Source: Micromonospora_G sp040676775 | GTDB taxonomy: Bacteria > Actinomycetota > Actinomycetes > Mycobacteriales > Micromonosporaceae | Assembly: GCF_040676775.1 (NCBI RefSeq) | Contig: NZ_JBFAPP010000020.1 | Span: 1-64,000, forward strand | Length of the DNA: 64,000 bases | Reading direction: 5' to 3' | Shown: piece by piece, positions 18,701-26,621 of the stretch | How the letters are laid out: every line of letters starts with the position of its first letter | How positions within the stretch are numbered: position 1 is the stretch's first letter | Program-made: the position numbers and the translations under genes | The notes under the pieces: model-generated | What the model was told of the DNA's origin: nothing | The model's database searches: none | The model's input: the letters and a program-made list of their open reading frames with translations, nothing else

Positions 18701-18894
18701 TCGTCGCCCCAGATCAGCCCGATCAACTCGCTCGTGGTGATCGGCTGGCCTACCCGGGCCAGGAGCAGGGCCAGCAGATACGCCTGTTGCCGGGGGCCCG
18801 CGTCCAGTTCGGTGGCGCCGCGCCACATCCGCAACGGGCCGAGGATCCGCAGGCGCAGGGAATCGGCGCCGGCCGGAGACACAGGTACGTTCAC
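15715..18894 (-). CDS. Large SARP-family regulator with AAA ATPase and TPR-like region
   Basis: A 1059-residue regulator of the AfsR-like large SARP group. Residues about 12-100 form an OmpR-type winged helix (LRILGPLRMWRGATELDAGP), about 105-255 the bacterial transcriptional activation domain, and about 290-600 an AAA/NB-ARC-like ATPase with Walker A GEPGVGKT near 313 and Walker B ILLVLDDLQWAD near 420. A long alpha-solenoid of TPR-like repeats follows to the C terminus. Such proteins usually activate secondary metabolite genes. The GTG start overlaps the stop of the upstream BASS transporter gene (GTGA), so the two are translated together. The PKS cluster ends about 5 kb away, so a role there is possible but unproven. 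Confidence 0.92.
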   Translation of the reverse strand: MNVPVSPAGADSLRLRILGPLRMWRGATELDAGPRQQAYLLALLLARVGQPITTSELIGLIWGDDVPTSALNVIQKYVGALRRLLEPATSARESGSYLHRRGNAYLFDAGPGTLDLVAFRELLDAAKAALARHHHETALDHYLDALGLWQGPAAEGFTHGTAAMAIFAALDDEFHAACTAAADLAVSLRRPERVLPALQLATKMAPFHEPVQASLISTLGAAGRQAEALSAFRILQDRLSDELGIDPGPALQAAYLQVLRQAPASSPEVVTEGRAGGAPAGKAAGLIGRAEELAVLRQSTEAALTGSTGLAVVEGEPGVGKTRLLEEAADVAGQRGARVVWASCLEGDGTPSMWPWEQALTVVVDSLPASAREKWLASELGGLLESRNDDGPPVVSGGRAQFRLFEQVVTVIGQAAAERPILLVLDDLQWADAASLQLLGHLVGRLPTGTAIIGALRDRAPTPGSDLSRVLAAASRLPSHRRIRLGPLSLADVAELIRREAGHEPGADIARSIHARTAGNPFYVRELSRLLNDRGALADDESPVRAGVPSTVRDVVRGRMAGLDDGARDLLQIAALIGRDVDLGLLARAADTDAADCLERLEPLQALGLLETRPEAPFSLRFAHDLVRESITETTAQQRAIRLHLRVADALEASQADDESITERLAYHLWAAGPLAEPVRTAEALKRAGQRATTKLAFAAADRHLETAAQVARNAGLPELELSALSLLAIAPRRQAGFGGTTFDLLERAEHLARQLGRDVEAAGLLFARLFGAYTFLEPDRESLVRRLYEQGEASSDPILRVYGRQAWGLHQWDIGNIGEAYRYFMANDPAVLHGAVSSHSESPVRRDVSGEWPGWRAVVTALRGDAETAGAMIDEWNGPADPLGVATWAYYITIIASMAGDAGWVMRTIERWMAMGTGRTAVQQEHYVRLNWYWARALTSDDPAGIAAEAERLLATTLVDPPRWGIAYHNGLLAEMWLAAGRPDEAGAALDRADRALEAHGQRYAEGLVRLLRARLLQARGEPVDVVRAAAEAARAWSADRETHLFARRAEEFMASLE

Positions 18895-19793
18895 GTGAGC
18901 TCGACCGGCGTCTGCTCATCGGGAACGGACTCCTGCGCCCGGCGACGGGTGACCAGCCAACCGAACGCGACCGCGGTGAAGAACATGACGATGCCGTACA
19001 CCGCGCCCGGTATCGCCATCTCGGCGTTGTTCATCAGCGCCGGGCTCAGCGCGACGGTGATGGTGAACGCGGTGTTGTGGATGCCGATCTCGAACCCGGC
19101 CGCGATCGCGGCGCTGCGATCGACGCCGGCGACGCGCGGCACAGCGTAGCCAACCAGCAGGCTCACGATGTTGAAGGCCAGCACCGCCAGGCCGACCGAG
19201 ACGAAATAACCGGCGAGGTTGGCCCGCTCCCCGTACAGCACGGCGCCGATGACCACGACCAGGACCACGACGGACAGCCCACGGACCGGGCGGTTGAGCC
19301 GCTGCGCCACCTCGGGCGCCCGCGTGCGCAGGAGCATCCCGACCGCGACCGGGACGACCACGATGACGAAGACCTGTAGCACCTTGTCGAACTGCAGCCC
19401 GAGGGTGGCACTGTCGGGCAGGAAGTACCCGGCCGACAGGTTCGCCACGATCGGCAGGGTGATCACGACCAGCCCCGAGTTGATCGCGGTGAGCGAGATG
19501 TTCAGCGCGACGTTCCCGCCGAACAGGTGGCTGTACAGGTTGGCCGTGGGACCGCCCGGCGACGCGGCGAGCAGCATCATTCCGACCGCCAGCTCCGGCG
19601 GGAGCCGGAACGCGAGCACCAGGCCGAAGCAGATGACCGGCATCACCACGAGCTGGCACAGCAGGGCGACCACGGCCGCTTTCGGATGCCGACTTACCCG
19701 CCGAAAGTCGTCCACGGTCAGGCTGAGGCCCAAGCCGAGCATGACAACGCCGAGTGCAAACGGCAGGCTGGCTATGATCATTTCGGAGCCCAC
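18891..19793 (-). CDS. Bile acid:sodium symporter (BASS/SBF) family transporter
   Basis: A 300-residue integral membrane protein with about nine or ten hydrophobic segments and the SBF family signature region (LLAASPGGPTANLYSHLFGG and FEIGIHNTAFTITVALS). BASS proteins import or export organic anions with sodium or protons. A GTG at 19793 gives the longest form; an ATG at 19781 (MIIASLPFAL) is an equally plausible start because neither has a strong ribosome site. Its stop overlaps the start of the SARP gene by 4 bp. It is divergent from an AraC regulator, which may control the pair. Confidence 0.88.
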   Translation of the reverse strand: MGSEMIIASLPFALGVVMLGLGLSLTVDDFRRVSRHPKAAVVALLCQLVVMPVICFGLVLAFRLPPELAVGMMLLAASPGGPTANLYSHLFGGNVALNISLTAINSGLVVITLPIVANLSAGYFLPDSATLGLQFDKVLQVFVIVVVPVAVGMLLRTRAPEVAQRLNRPVRGLSVVVLVVVIGAVLYGERANLAGYFVSVGLAVLAFNIVSLLVGYAVPRVAGVDRSAAIAAGFEIGIHNTAFTITVALSPALMNNAEMAIPGAVYGIVMFFTAVAFGWLVTRRRAQESVPDEQTPVELT

Positions 19794-20073
19794 GGTGCAT
19801 TTTCACCGGGCTACCGCAGCAGGTCAATAGCCCGTTCCGCTGCTTTCGTGTGGATTCGTTCACCCGCTTCGGGTCGGCCCCAGGCGGTGTCTCGCGGTCC
19901 GCCGTGACGTCCCCCTCGCGGGGGGTAGGGGTCGAGACGCTTGACCCGTCGCTGCCGACCCGGCGGTCTTCATGCGGTGGGGTACGGCCGGACGCGCTGG
20001 CCCAAGAGGAGACGAGCGCGCGGCCCTACGAACTGCGACGCTGGTAGCTCGATGCTGACAGGGGGCGGTGCCG

Positions 20074-20916
20074 ATGCCGGCGGACGAGCTGCGGATCGAG
20101 GCGTGGACCGTGGACGACGTGGTGCTGGAACGGTACCGGTACCGACCGGGCCCGCCCGTTGCCTATCCCCGGCACGCGCACGAGGAATACCAGCTGTGCC
20201 TGAATTTCGAGCTGCCCGGACGCGTCTGGCACGACCGGGCATGGCACACCGTGGCGCCCGGAAGCATGACCGTCGTCGCGCCCGGCGAGGTGCACGAGAC
20301 ACGGGATGTCGACGACCGCGCGGCTGGTGGCGACTACCGGGTCTTCTACCTCGAAGCGTCGACGATCGACGGCCTGGCGACCGAACTCGCCGGGGTCCGC
20401 ACGGCAGACGCCCGCTTCGGCGGACTGGTCGTCCCCGACGACGACCTGTTCCACCGCTTCACCCGGCTGCACCGGGCGTACCAGGCGGGTGAGGCCCGTC
20501 TGGTACGCGACTGCCTGATGCAGTCGGCCCTCGCCGGACTGCTGAACCGGCACGGTGGTGCCCGGTGGGCCCGGCGGACGCCGACCCACACCGGGCGGGC
20601 GGCGCACCAGGCGCGGGATTACCTGCGGGACAACCTCGCCAGCAACGTGTCGCTGGCCGAGTTGGCGCGGGTGGCGAACCTGAGTCCCTACCATCTGGCG
20701 CGTACGTTCACCCGGGAGTTCGGGCTCTCCCCACACGCCTACCTGGTCCAGTCCCGGATCAACCTCGCACGGCGGCTCCTGCTGGAGGTGCCGAGTGTGA
20801 CCGAGGTGGCCTACCGGACCGGCTTCTACGACCCCAGCCACTTCACCCGGCACTTCACCCGGCTGGTCGGCGTGCGCCCCGGTCGATACGCCAGATCCGC
20901 AAGAACGTACAACTAG
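20074..20916 (+). CDS. AraC-family transcriptional regulator with N-terminal cupin
   Basis: A 280-residue protein. The N-terminal half is a cupin-type sensor (HAHEEYQLCLNFELPG, APGEVHETRD). The C-terminal 100 residues form the double helix-turn-helix of the AraC/XylS family (NVSLAELARVANLSPYHLAR, then VTEVAYRTGFYDPSHFTRHF). The ATG at 20074 was chosen because AGGGGG lies eight bases upstream, while the GTG two codons earlier is too close to it. It is divergent from the BASS-SARP operon across 280 bp and upstream of an SDR gene in the same direction; either could be its target. Confidence 0.92.
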   Translation: MPADELRIEAWTVDDVVLERYRYRPGPPVAYPRHAHEEYQLCLNFELPGRVWHDRAWHTVAPGSMTVVAPGEVHETRDVDDRAAGGDYRVFYLEASTIDGLATELAGVRTADARFGGLVVPDDDLFHRFTRLHRAYQAGEARLVRDCLMQSALAGLLNRHGGARWARRTPTHTGRAAHQARDYLRDNLASNVSLAELARVANLSPYHLARTFTREFGLSPHAYLVQSRINLARRLLLEVPSVTEVAYRTGFYDPSHFTRHFTRLVGVRPGRYARSARTYN

Positions 20917-20929
20917 ACCGGCGCCATCC

Positions 20930-20974
20930 CCTCCTACGCTTGCCGAAGATCTGGAGATAACCGCAGGTAGGAGG
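20930..20974 (+). promoter_or_regulatory. Possible ribosome-site-masking hairpin upstream of Tat-SDR gene
   Basis: CCTCCTAC (20930-20937) is exactly complementary to GTAGGAGG (20967-20974), and the latter contains the ribosome binding site of the gene starting at 20981. If transcription begins upstream of 20930, the site could be masked. The pairing is eight base pairs over a 29-nt loop, so it may also be chance. Confidence 0.35.
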
Positions 20975-20980
20975 CAGGGT

Positions 20981-21919
20981 GTGAGTAACAGAACCGATGG
21001 CTGGTCCCGGCGTACCGTGGTCGCCGCGGCGGCCGGAGCCGCAGCCGGTGTGACCACGGGACGGTCCGGCCCGGCTGTGGCTGGAGACGCGCCCTCGCCT
21101 CCGCTGCGCTCGCAGGTGGCACTCGTCACCGGTGCCGCGCGTGGCATCGGTCGCGCTGCCGCGGTCGCGCTCGCCGAGGCCGGTGCGGACATCGTCGCGG
21201 TCGACGTCGCCGCGCAGGCGATCCAACTCGACTACGACCTGGCCACCCCGGCCGACCTCGCCGAGACGGGGCGACTCGTGCGACGTACGCGACGGCGCTG
21301 CCTGACCATCGAGGCGGACGTACGCGACGCAGGTCAGATGCACGACGCGGTCGAGCGGACGGTGGCGGAGTTCGGTCGGATCGACATCGTGGTGCCCAAC
21401 GCCGGCATCGTGTCGTACCACCCCCTCGCCGAACTCAGCCCCCGGCAGTGGGCCGACGTGATCGACGTGAACCTCACCGGCGTGGCCAACACCATCCGGC
21501 CGGCGATCCCGCGACTGACCGCCCGCCAGCGAGGCGCGATCATCGTGACCGGGTCCACCGAGGGACGGCACGGAGCACCTCAGCTCACCCACTACAGCGC
21601 CGCCAAATGGGGCGTCATCGGTCTGGTCAAGTCCCTCGCGGTGGAACTCGGACCGGCCAACGTACGCGTCAACGCGGTCGCGCCGACCGGCGTGCGTACG
21701 CCACTGGTCCTCAACGAGGTCACGTACCGCTGGGCCGGTGGCACCGGGCCCGAGGCGCTCGAAGCGGCGCTACGCAACTACAACACCCTGCCGGTCGGAC
21801 TCCTGGAACCGGCCGACGTCGCGGCGGCGATCACCTTCCTCGCCTCACCAGCGGCCAGGCACATATCAGGTACGGTCCTGGACGTCTCCGCCGGCGCCAG
21901 CAGCCGATGGAACGCCTGA
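20981..21919 (+). CDS. Exported (Tat-type) short-chain dehydrogenase/reductase
   Basis: A 312-residue classical SDR with an unusual N-terminal extension that looks like a twin-arginine signal (WSRRTVVAAAAGAAAGV, Arg10-Arg11). After it come TGAARGIGRAAA (cofactor loop), NAGIVSYHPL, a Ser in VTGSTEG and the YSAAKWG catalytic YxxxK. The GTG start has AGGAGG at 20969-20974. SDRs are usually cytoplasmic, so a Tat signal on a cofactor-binding enzyme fits export in folded form; alternatively the segment is a non-functional extension as in some mycofactocin-linked SDRs. It follows the AraC regulator in the same direction. Confidence 0.85.
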   Translation: MSNRTDGWSRRTVVAAAAGAAAGVTTGRSGPAVAGDAPSPPLRSQVALVTGAARGIGRAAAVALAEAGADIVAVDVAAQAIQLDYDLATPADLAETGRLVRRTRRRCLTIEADVRDAGQMHDAVERTVAEFGRIDIVVPNAGIVSYHPLAELSPRQWADVIDVNLTGVANTIRPAIPRLTARQRGAIIVTGSTEGRHGAPQLTHYSAAKWGVIGLVKSLAVELGPANVRVNAVAPTGVRTPLVLNEVTYRWAGGTGPEALEAALRNYNTLPVGLLEPADVAAAITFLASPAARHISGTVLDVSAGASSRWNA

Positions 21920-22206
21920 ACCGACGCGGTACGGGGACAGCCCCACCCCGTACCCGATGGCTGGCCTTCGTCGTGGAGATGGCCTCCGTCGTCACGGTGG
22001 CCGCGGCCTGCGCCGCAAGCCCGTCACCTGACGCAGACGTGCAGGTCCCCCTGTCGACGTCACCGCCGGCCGGGGCGCAGGGATCGCCTCCCGAGACGAC
22101 AGGGTCGCCGACGAGCGCCGTCGTCGCTCCCCCCGGCCGGCGTGCCCACTACCGGTTCACCTACGCCGACGAGCACATCGCGTTGGCTGATCTGCAATAC
22201 GCCTGA
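21907..22206 (+). CDS. Small putative lipoprotein, unknown function
   Basis: A 99-residue ORF overlapping the end of the SDR gene by 13 bp in another frame. It has a positively charged start, a hydrophobic stretch and a lipobox-like VAAAC with Cys35, followed by a Ser/Thr/Pro-rich linker and a short conserved-looking tail (HYRFTYADEHIALADLQ). Third positions are GC-rich. No clear ribosome site precedes the ATG; an internal Met at codon 25 is another option. It may be a genuine lipoprotein or the remnant of a longer gene. Confidence 0.45.
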   Translation: MERLNRRGTGTAPPRTRWLAFVVEMASVVTVAAACAASPSPDADVQVPLSTSPPAGAQGSPPETTGSPTSAVVAPPGRRAHYRFTYADEHIALADLQYA

Positions 22207-22267
22207 GCGCGCCCGTCGCGAACGCGCGGCGTGCGCGGGAATCGACATCCACGAGGAGGAGCAGGAC

Positions 22268-22855
22268 ATGAACAGTGAGCACGCGGAGGGACTCATGCCC
22301 CGCCGAGCGGTCCTGGCCGGCGCGGTCGGTGTCGCCGGTGGCGCGGTGGCCGGCGCCGGAGCCGCCGACGCGACGCCCGCACCGACGTCGGTAGCCAGGC
22401 CGCCCTCGGCCGACGACCTCGACGCGGTACGGGCGGTCGTCGACGGCATCGACGACGCGGTCGACGACAAGGACTGGGCCCGCTGCCGCGCGTACTTCAC
22501 CGAGGAGGTGGACGTGGACTTCGCAGCCCTCGACGGGGGACCGGCCACCCGCATGGCGGCCGACGACCTGATCGGCGGCTGGCGACGCAACCTGTACGCC
22601 GAGAAGACCAGCTTCCACACGCGTTCCAACCACCGCGTCACCATCGACGGCAACCGGGCCGACGTACGTTCGAAGGGCCACGCCTTCAACAAGCTGTCCC
22701 GCCCACTCGGCGACGCCACGTGGGAGGTCTGGGGAACATACGCCCATCGACTCGTACGCACCCGCGACGGCTGGCGCTGCACCGCCATCGCGCTGACCGA
22801 CGTCGCCCATGCCCGTGGCAACGAACTCGCGTGGACCCACGTCCCACCGCAGTAG
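22268..22855 (+). CDS. SnoaL-like (NTF2-fold) protein with export signal
   Basis: A 195-residue protein. Residues about 1-38 resemble a Tat/Sec leader (MPRRAVLAGAVGVAGGAVAG after a short polar start). The rest has the SnoaL-like/NTF2 pattern: DDLDAVRAVVDGIDDAVDDKDW, CRAYFTEEVDVDF, HRVTIDGNRADV and a C-terminal DGWRCTAIAL strand. Such domains often act as small isomerases, dehydratases or binding proteins. The ATG at 22268 follows GAGGAGGAG. It lies in the same run as the Tat-type SDR and may share its substrate outside the cytoplasm. Confidence 0.8.
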   Translation: MNSEHAEGLMPRRAVLAGAVGVAGGAVAGAGAADATPAPTSVARPPSADDLDAVRAVVDGIDDAVDDKDWARCRAYFTEEVDVDFAALDGGPATRMAADDLIGGWRRNLYAEKTSFHTRSNHRVTIDGNRADVRSKGHAFNKLSRPLGDATWEVWGTYAHRLVRTRDGWRCTAIALTDVAHARGNELAWTHVPPQ

Positions 22856-23027
22856 CCGGGACACCGGGTGACAAGTGGCGAACTGGTGGCCTCTGCCCGC
22901 TCTCACCGATGGCGCACAAGTCGGCACTTGTTCCTCAAGATCCCCCGGCAATAGTCTCCTCACGAGATCCATGGTCGTCGTTGCGGATCTCTCCATTCCC
23001 CCACGCTTGCCCCTTCCCGGAGGTGCC

Positions 23028-23678
23028 GTGTTCCCTCATGCCCGTCTCCTGCGCCGACTGAGCACGGCCGGTCTCGCCACCGGCGTCGCGCTGGTGCTGG
23101 TCGCCGTCGGTGTCCCGAGTCCGGCCCACGCCGTCGGCGCTGTCGGACCGAACGGAGAGATCTGCTCCCCGGCCAACCACGGCGCGGCGGCGTACGAGAT
23201 CAAGTCCGTCGAGGTGAATCCGACACTGACCCACTTCATCAGCATCAACATCGCACCTGGCACCACCGGTGAGCGCACCGAGACCCTGCAGAGGATGCAC
23301 ACCGTCAGCACCAGCATCGGCGCCTCCACCGAGATCACCTCGGAGATGAGCGCGTTCTTCGCAAAGGTCGCGATCAAGGTGGGTTTCTCGGTGCAGACCG
23401 AGACCTCGACCACCGACACCGAGACGACGACCATGCGGTGGAACTTCAACGAGCCGGGCTACTACGGTCTCTACAAGGGCACCCGAGCCGTATCCGGCAG
23501 CTTCCGCGGGTACTTCTGCCAGGCCCCGACGAGTAACTCCAGGCCGTTCTGGCGCGCGGGCTTCGAGACCACCAGCTACACCACCTTCTCCAACTTCGAG
23601 TCCGGCACCGTCACCTGCGGCATCGACGTACCGGTCGACTCGTTGCGGTTCAAGGCGCGGCTGCAACTCGGCTGCTGA
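23028..23678 (+). CDS. Secreted protein of unknown function, Thr/Ser-rich beta type
   Basis: A 216-residue protein with a clear Sec signal peptide ending at PSPAHA. The mature part has four Cys (in EICSP, YFCQA, VTCGI and at the C terminus), which could form two disulfides. Its central section is rich in alternating polar and hydrophobic residues, such as VGFSVQTETSTTDTETTT, like the amphipathic strands of beta-barrel-forming or MTX/aerolysin-like proteins. I do not recognise the family. The GTG at 23028 follows CGGAGG, with slightly short spacing. It stands alone between unrelated genes. Confidence 0.75.
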   Translation: MFPHARLLRRLSTAGLATGVALVLVAVGVPSPAHAVGAVGPNGEICSPANHGAAAYEIKSVEVNPTLTHFISINIAPGTTGERTETLQRMHTVSTSIGASTEITSEMSAFFAKVAIKVGFSVQTETSTTDTETTTMRWNFNEPGYYGLYKGTRAVSGSFRGYFCQAPTSNSRPFWRAGFETTSYTTFSNFESGTVTCGIDVPVDSLRFKARLQLGC

Positions 23679-23807
23679 TCGGCCCGGCCGTCGCCCGGGT
23701 GCTGGCCCGACTGGCAGCCAGCACCCGGGCGCCGGAGCACGGCGGGGCATCCGTACGCGCGGCCGAGGCACGATCCGCAGATCTGTCGTCGTCCGCCCAC
23801 CGGCCAT

Positions 23808-24671
23808 TCAGCTCGCCTGTGATTGTGCTGTGCTCGCTCGTCGTCCGTGTCCCGCCAGCGCGAACGGCAGGAGCCGCTCCCAGTAGAGGGCGGCGAGCCG
23901 TTTCCGGTTCGAGGGATCGGTGGCGTCGGCGCTCGGTGACACGACACGGTCGTTCTCGAGGTAGGAGCCGGAGGGTACTTCGGCGACTGCCGCGTAGAGG
24001 ACCCGGGCCGCGCCCTGGGTGGGGGGACCGCCGATCCGGCCCGCCATCGCGGCGCTGAGAGGAGTGTCGTTGAGTCCGGGGCAGAGGGCGACGACACTGA
24101 CCTGCGTCGACTGGAGTTCTTCCGCGAGCAAGGACGACCACGTCACCATTGCGAGCTTCGCTCGCGCGTACGCGGCCACCGGCGAGTAGCCGTGCTTCAG
24201 GTCGATGTCGTCGAAGTGGAACCGCTCGCGGTGGTGGGCGGACGACCCCACGTTCACGATTCGTGCACCCTCGGCCAGCGAAGGCACGAGCAGCCGCGTC
24301 AGCAGCGCTGGTGCGAGTGCGTTGACCTGCAGCGTCCGTTCGTATCCAGCCGTCGTGACGATGCGCCGCGGCGCGCCCGGGACTCCGGCATTGTTGATCA
24401 ACAGATCGATCGTCGACACGAGCGACCTGATCGAGCGGGCCGCCTCGACGACCTCGGAGAGGTGGGCGAAGTCGGCTCTGACGTAGTGGACCTCGGCAGG
24501 ACCGGACCGGCGGACCTGCGTGAGAGCCTGCTGCACCCCGGCTTCTGCCTCGGGGCCGAGCACGATAAGCGTCTCGGAGATTGCCGCCAGCCGGTGGGCC
24601 GTCGCTTTGCCGATGCCGCTCGTGCCGCCGGTGAGCACAACCGTGCCGAACCGCTCCGTAGGAGCCTTCAC
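23808..24671 (-). CDS. Short-chain dehydrogenase/reductase
   Basis: A 287-residue SDR with TGGTSGIGKATAHRL (cofactor loop), LLINNAGVPGA (NNAG), NVGSSAHH (Ser) and YARAK (YxxxK). Its length and pattern resemble retinol-dehydrogenase-like or protochlorophyllide-reductase-like SDRs that use NADP. The GTG at 24671 overlaps the stop of the preceding SDR gene (GTGA), which indicates coupled translation; longer starts inside that gene are unlikely. The two SDRs form an operon and may act in sequence. The substrate is unknown. Confidence 0.9.
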   Translation of the reverse strand: MKAPTERFGTVVLTGGTSGIGKATAHRLAAISETLIVLGPEAEAGVQQALTQVRRSGPAEVHYVRADFAHLSEVVEAARSIRSLVSTIDLLINNAGVPGAPRRIVTTAGYERTLQVNALAPALLTRLLVPSLAEGARIVNVGSSAHHRERFHFDDIDLKHGYSPVAAYARAKLAMVTWSSLLAEELQSTQVSVVALCPGLNDTPLSAAMAGRIGGPPTQGAARVLYAAVAEVPSGSYLENDRVVSPSADATDPSNRKRLAALYWERLLPFALAGHGRRASTAQSQAS

Positions 24672-25447
24672 AGCGCGTAGCCCCCTGCGACCTGGATGTC
24701 CTGCCCGGTGATCCATGCGGAATCGTCCGACGCGAGGAACGCGATGACCCTGCCGATGTCCTCGGGCTCGCCCACTCGGCCGAGTGCGGTCCTGGCGGCG
24801 ATACCTTCGATGATCTCCGGATACTTCTCGAACGCGTCGTCGCCGATGCGCGTGCGAGTCGGTCCTGGGGCGATCGAGTTGACGCGGATTCCCCGAGGAC
24901 TCAGCTCTTTCGCGAGGAATCGGGTGGCGATCACCAGACCGCCCTTCATCGCCGCGTATCCCGAGTAGCCGGCCTCGGTGTCACCGGGCCGTACCGAACT
25001 GCTCGAGGTGTTGATGATCGAGCCGCCGTCCTGGATCAGCGGCAGCAGCGTCTGCGTGAGGAAGTACGGCCCGCGTAGGAGTACGCGGTAATACTGGTCG
25101 AACGCGGCCTCGGTCATGTCCTCGAATCTGTGGCCGCCGCCGAAGCCGGCGTTGTTGACGAGTGCGTGAATTTTGTCGGTGCCCCATTCGTCGGCGAGGA
25201 CCCGCGCGAGTTCGCTCCTGAATGCGGGGAAGGTTTCGCTCTGTCCGATGTCGAGAGGCAATGCGATTCCCCGGCCGCCGTTGTCTCGAATCAGGGAGAC
25301 GGTTTCCGCTGCGCCGTCGGGGCGGGAGTTGTAGGTGACGACCACCCCCATTCCGCGTGCCGCGATCTCGATTGCGGCGCTGCGCCCGATGCCGGCACTC
25401 GCGCCGGTCACCACGGTTACTGCTTGACTGGCTGTTGGTTGGTTCAT
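24668..25447 (-). CDS. Short-chain dehydrogenase/reductase (FabG-like)
   Basis: A 259-residue classical SDR: TGASAGIGRSAAIEIA (cofactor loop), VNNAGFGGGH, NTSSSSVRPG (Ser) and YSGYAAMKG, where the second Tyr and Lys make YxxxK, then a C-terminal WITGQDIQVAGGYAL as in 3-oxoacyl-ACP reductase relatives. It is the first gene of a two-gene operon with the downstream SDR, whose start overlaps its stop. The promoter must lie between 25448 and about 25590, below the terminator of the next gene. Confidence 0.92.
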   Translation of the reverse strand: MNQPTASQAVTVVTGASAGIGRSAAIEIAARGMGVVVTYNSRPDGAAETVSLIRDNGGRGIALPLDIGQSETFPAFRSELARVLADEWGTDKIHALVNNAGFGGGHRFEDMTEAAFDQYYRVLLRGPYFLTQTLLPLIQDGGSIINTSSSSVRPGDTEAGYSGYAAMKGGLVIATRFLAKELSPRGIRVNSIAPGPTRTRIGDDAFEKYPEIIEGIAARTALGRVGEPEDIGRVIAFLASDDSAWITGQDIQVAGGYAL

Positions 25448-25594
25448 GTATCTAGGAAAGCGCGAAGGCCTCCCGAGGTGTTAGGGGAATCCTCGCGACT
25501 CCTTGCCCAATCCTCGCTTGGTCGTCGGAGTCGGGCGCCGACGCAGGGGTAGCACTGCTCGAATCGGGGCGTGTCGTTGCAGAGAACTGCTGAT

Positions 25595-25622
25595 CCAGCG
25601 GGGCGTGGTCGCGCCCCGCTGG
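25595..25622 (-). terminator. Hairpin downstream of the secreted CBM gene
   Basis: A perfect 11-bp stem, CCAGCGGGGCG (25595-25605) with CGCCCCGCTGG (25612-25622), around a 6-nt loop, lies immediately after the stop of the minus-strand gene at 25629. GC-rich hairpins without a long U-tract are common as terminators in actinomycetes. Confidence 0.7.
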
Positions 25623-25628
25623 CGCCGG

Positions 25629-26072
25629 TCAGCTCTGCGACGGCTTCGGGGTCGGAGTCTTTCCCGATGCGGTGGGGGTAGGGGTGGGCGTACGCGACGG
25701 CGAGGCAGAGGGCGACGAGGACTTCGAGGGGCTGGCCGACGGGAACGGGTTGTCGGTCGGGTAGAAGGTCGGGTTCCCGCTCGGCGTGGGTTGGCCGGAC
25801 GAGCAGCTACCCGCGGGCGCCCACTTCTCGGGTGCGTAGGCCGGGGCAAGGCCGCCGGACGAAAGGTGCGAAACCTTCGCCCGGTAGATGTTTCCGCCCG
25901 ATTGGACGAAGTTGTCGATGTAGTACCACACGTTGCCGGTCCACTGCGGCAGGCTGCTGCAGTAACTTGCCGGGCCGGCTTGCGCCTGGATCGTCGGCGT
26001 GAGGATCGGCACGGCCATCGCGGCCACCGTCGCGCCGATGACCAGGGTGATTGTCTGACGTCGAGACTTCAT
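25629..26072 (-). CDS. Small secreted protein with CBM5/12-like (chitin-binding type 3) domain
   Basis: A 147-residue protein with a signal peptide (residues about 1-31). It has one carbohydrate-binding-like module with the type 3 pattern (PQWTGNVWYYIDNFVQSGG, YRAKVSHLSSGG, EKWAPAGSC) flanked by two Cys, and a Ser/Thr/Pro-rich tail of about 50 residues that is likely a linker or is glycosylated. No catalytic domain follows, so it is either a free binding protein or a truncated enzyme. The ATG at 26072 has AGGGGA upstream. Confidence 0.8.
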   Translation of the reverse strand: MKSRRQTITLVIGATVAAMAVPILTPTIQAQAGPASYCSSLPQWTGNVWYYIDNFVQSGGNIYRAKVSHLSSGGLAPAYAPEKWAPAGSCSSGQPTPSGNPTFYPTDNPFPSASPSKSSSPSASPSRTPTPTPTASGKTPTPKPSQS

Positions 26073-26621
26073 GAGGTCCCCTGTGGATCTAGTTGATCAT
26101 GGTCAGGGGCGATGTTATCAACTGTCCACGATGGACGTAAGGTTTTTGACTGGACGGCCCGTCAATCATGGATCGGGCGCCCGTCGTGCGCCAGTGGCTT
26201 CCGGCGACGAGCTGGCTTGGTTGTGTCCTTGCGATCGGAGCAAATGGGGCAGATGATCGTTTACCCGGGTGGCGGCAACGACGTCTGTCGCGGCGAGGGC
26301 GGGGGGATCCGGACGCATCGCCGCAGCCTGCAACCAGGGGGCGGGAAAGACTTTCGGTACGAGCTCGGGGCGACGAGCAGCTTTGCCTGGAAGCCCCTGC
26401 GCCCCAGGCCTTGGTTGACACACGCGTTCGACACGCCGGTAACTGCGTGACTCGATCTGATTGCTGAACGTAGGCTCCCTGGGCATGGTCCCTCTCCGCT
26501 GAGGCCGGAGCCGCCCGTTCGTCGATGCCAGTTCCCCGGCGGTGTGCCGGGTGATTCACGCTGCCCGAGTTCGTTGCCGCCCGTGCTGCCCCGGAGTTCC
26601 GCTGCTGCTTGAGGAGGTCGT
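26073..26621. other. Intergenic region without a convincing gene
   Basis: This 549-bp region separates the secreted CBM gene from the ABC exporter and must contain both promoters. A minus-strand ORF at 26166-26486 (106 codons) has a good GAGAGGGA ribosome site, but its codon use is not GC3-biased like its neighbours, so I do not call it. No riboswitch motif was recognised. Confidence 0.5.

Noticed and set aside
19900..19940. C-run/G-run hairpin (CCCCCTCGCGGGGGG) upstream of the BASS and AraC genes
   Set aside because: The stem is short and simple in composition; in a genome this GC-rich it may be chance, so it is not listed as an operator.
26166..26486. 106-codon minus-strand ORF with a good GAGAGGGA ribosome site upstream of the ABC exporter, considered as a RiPP precursor
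   Set aside because: Third positions are not GC-biased like real genes here, there is no leader/core pattern, and it has no clear tie to the exporter on the other strand.
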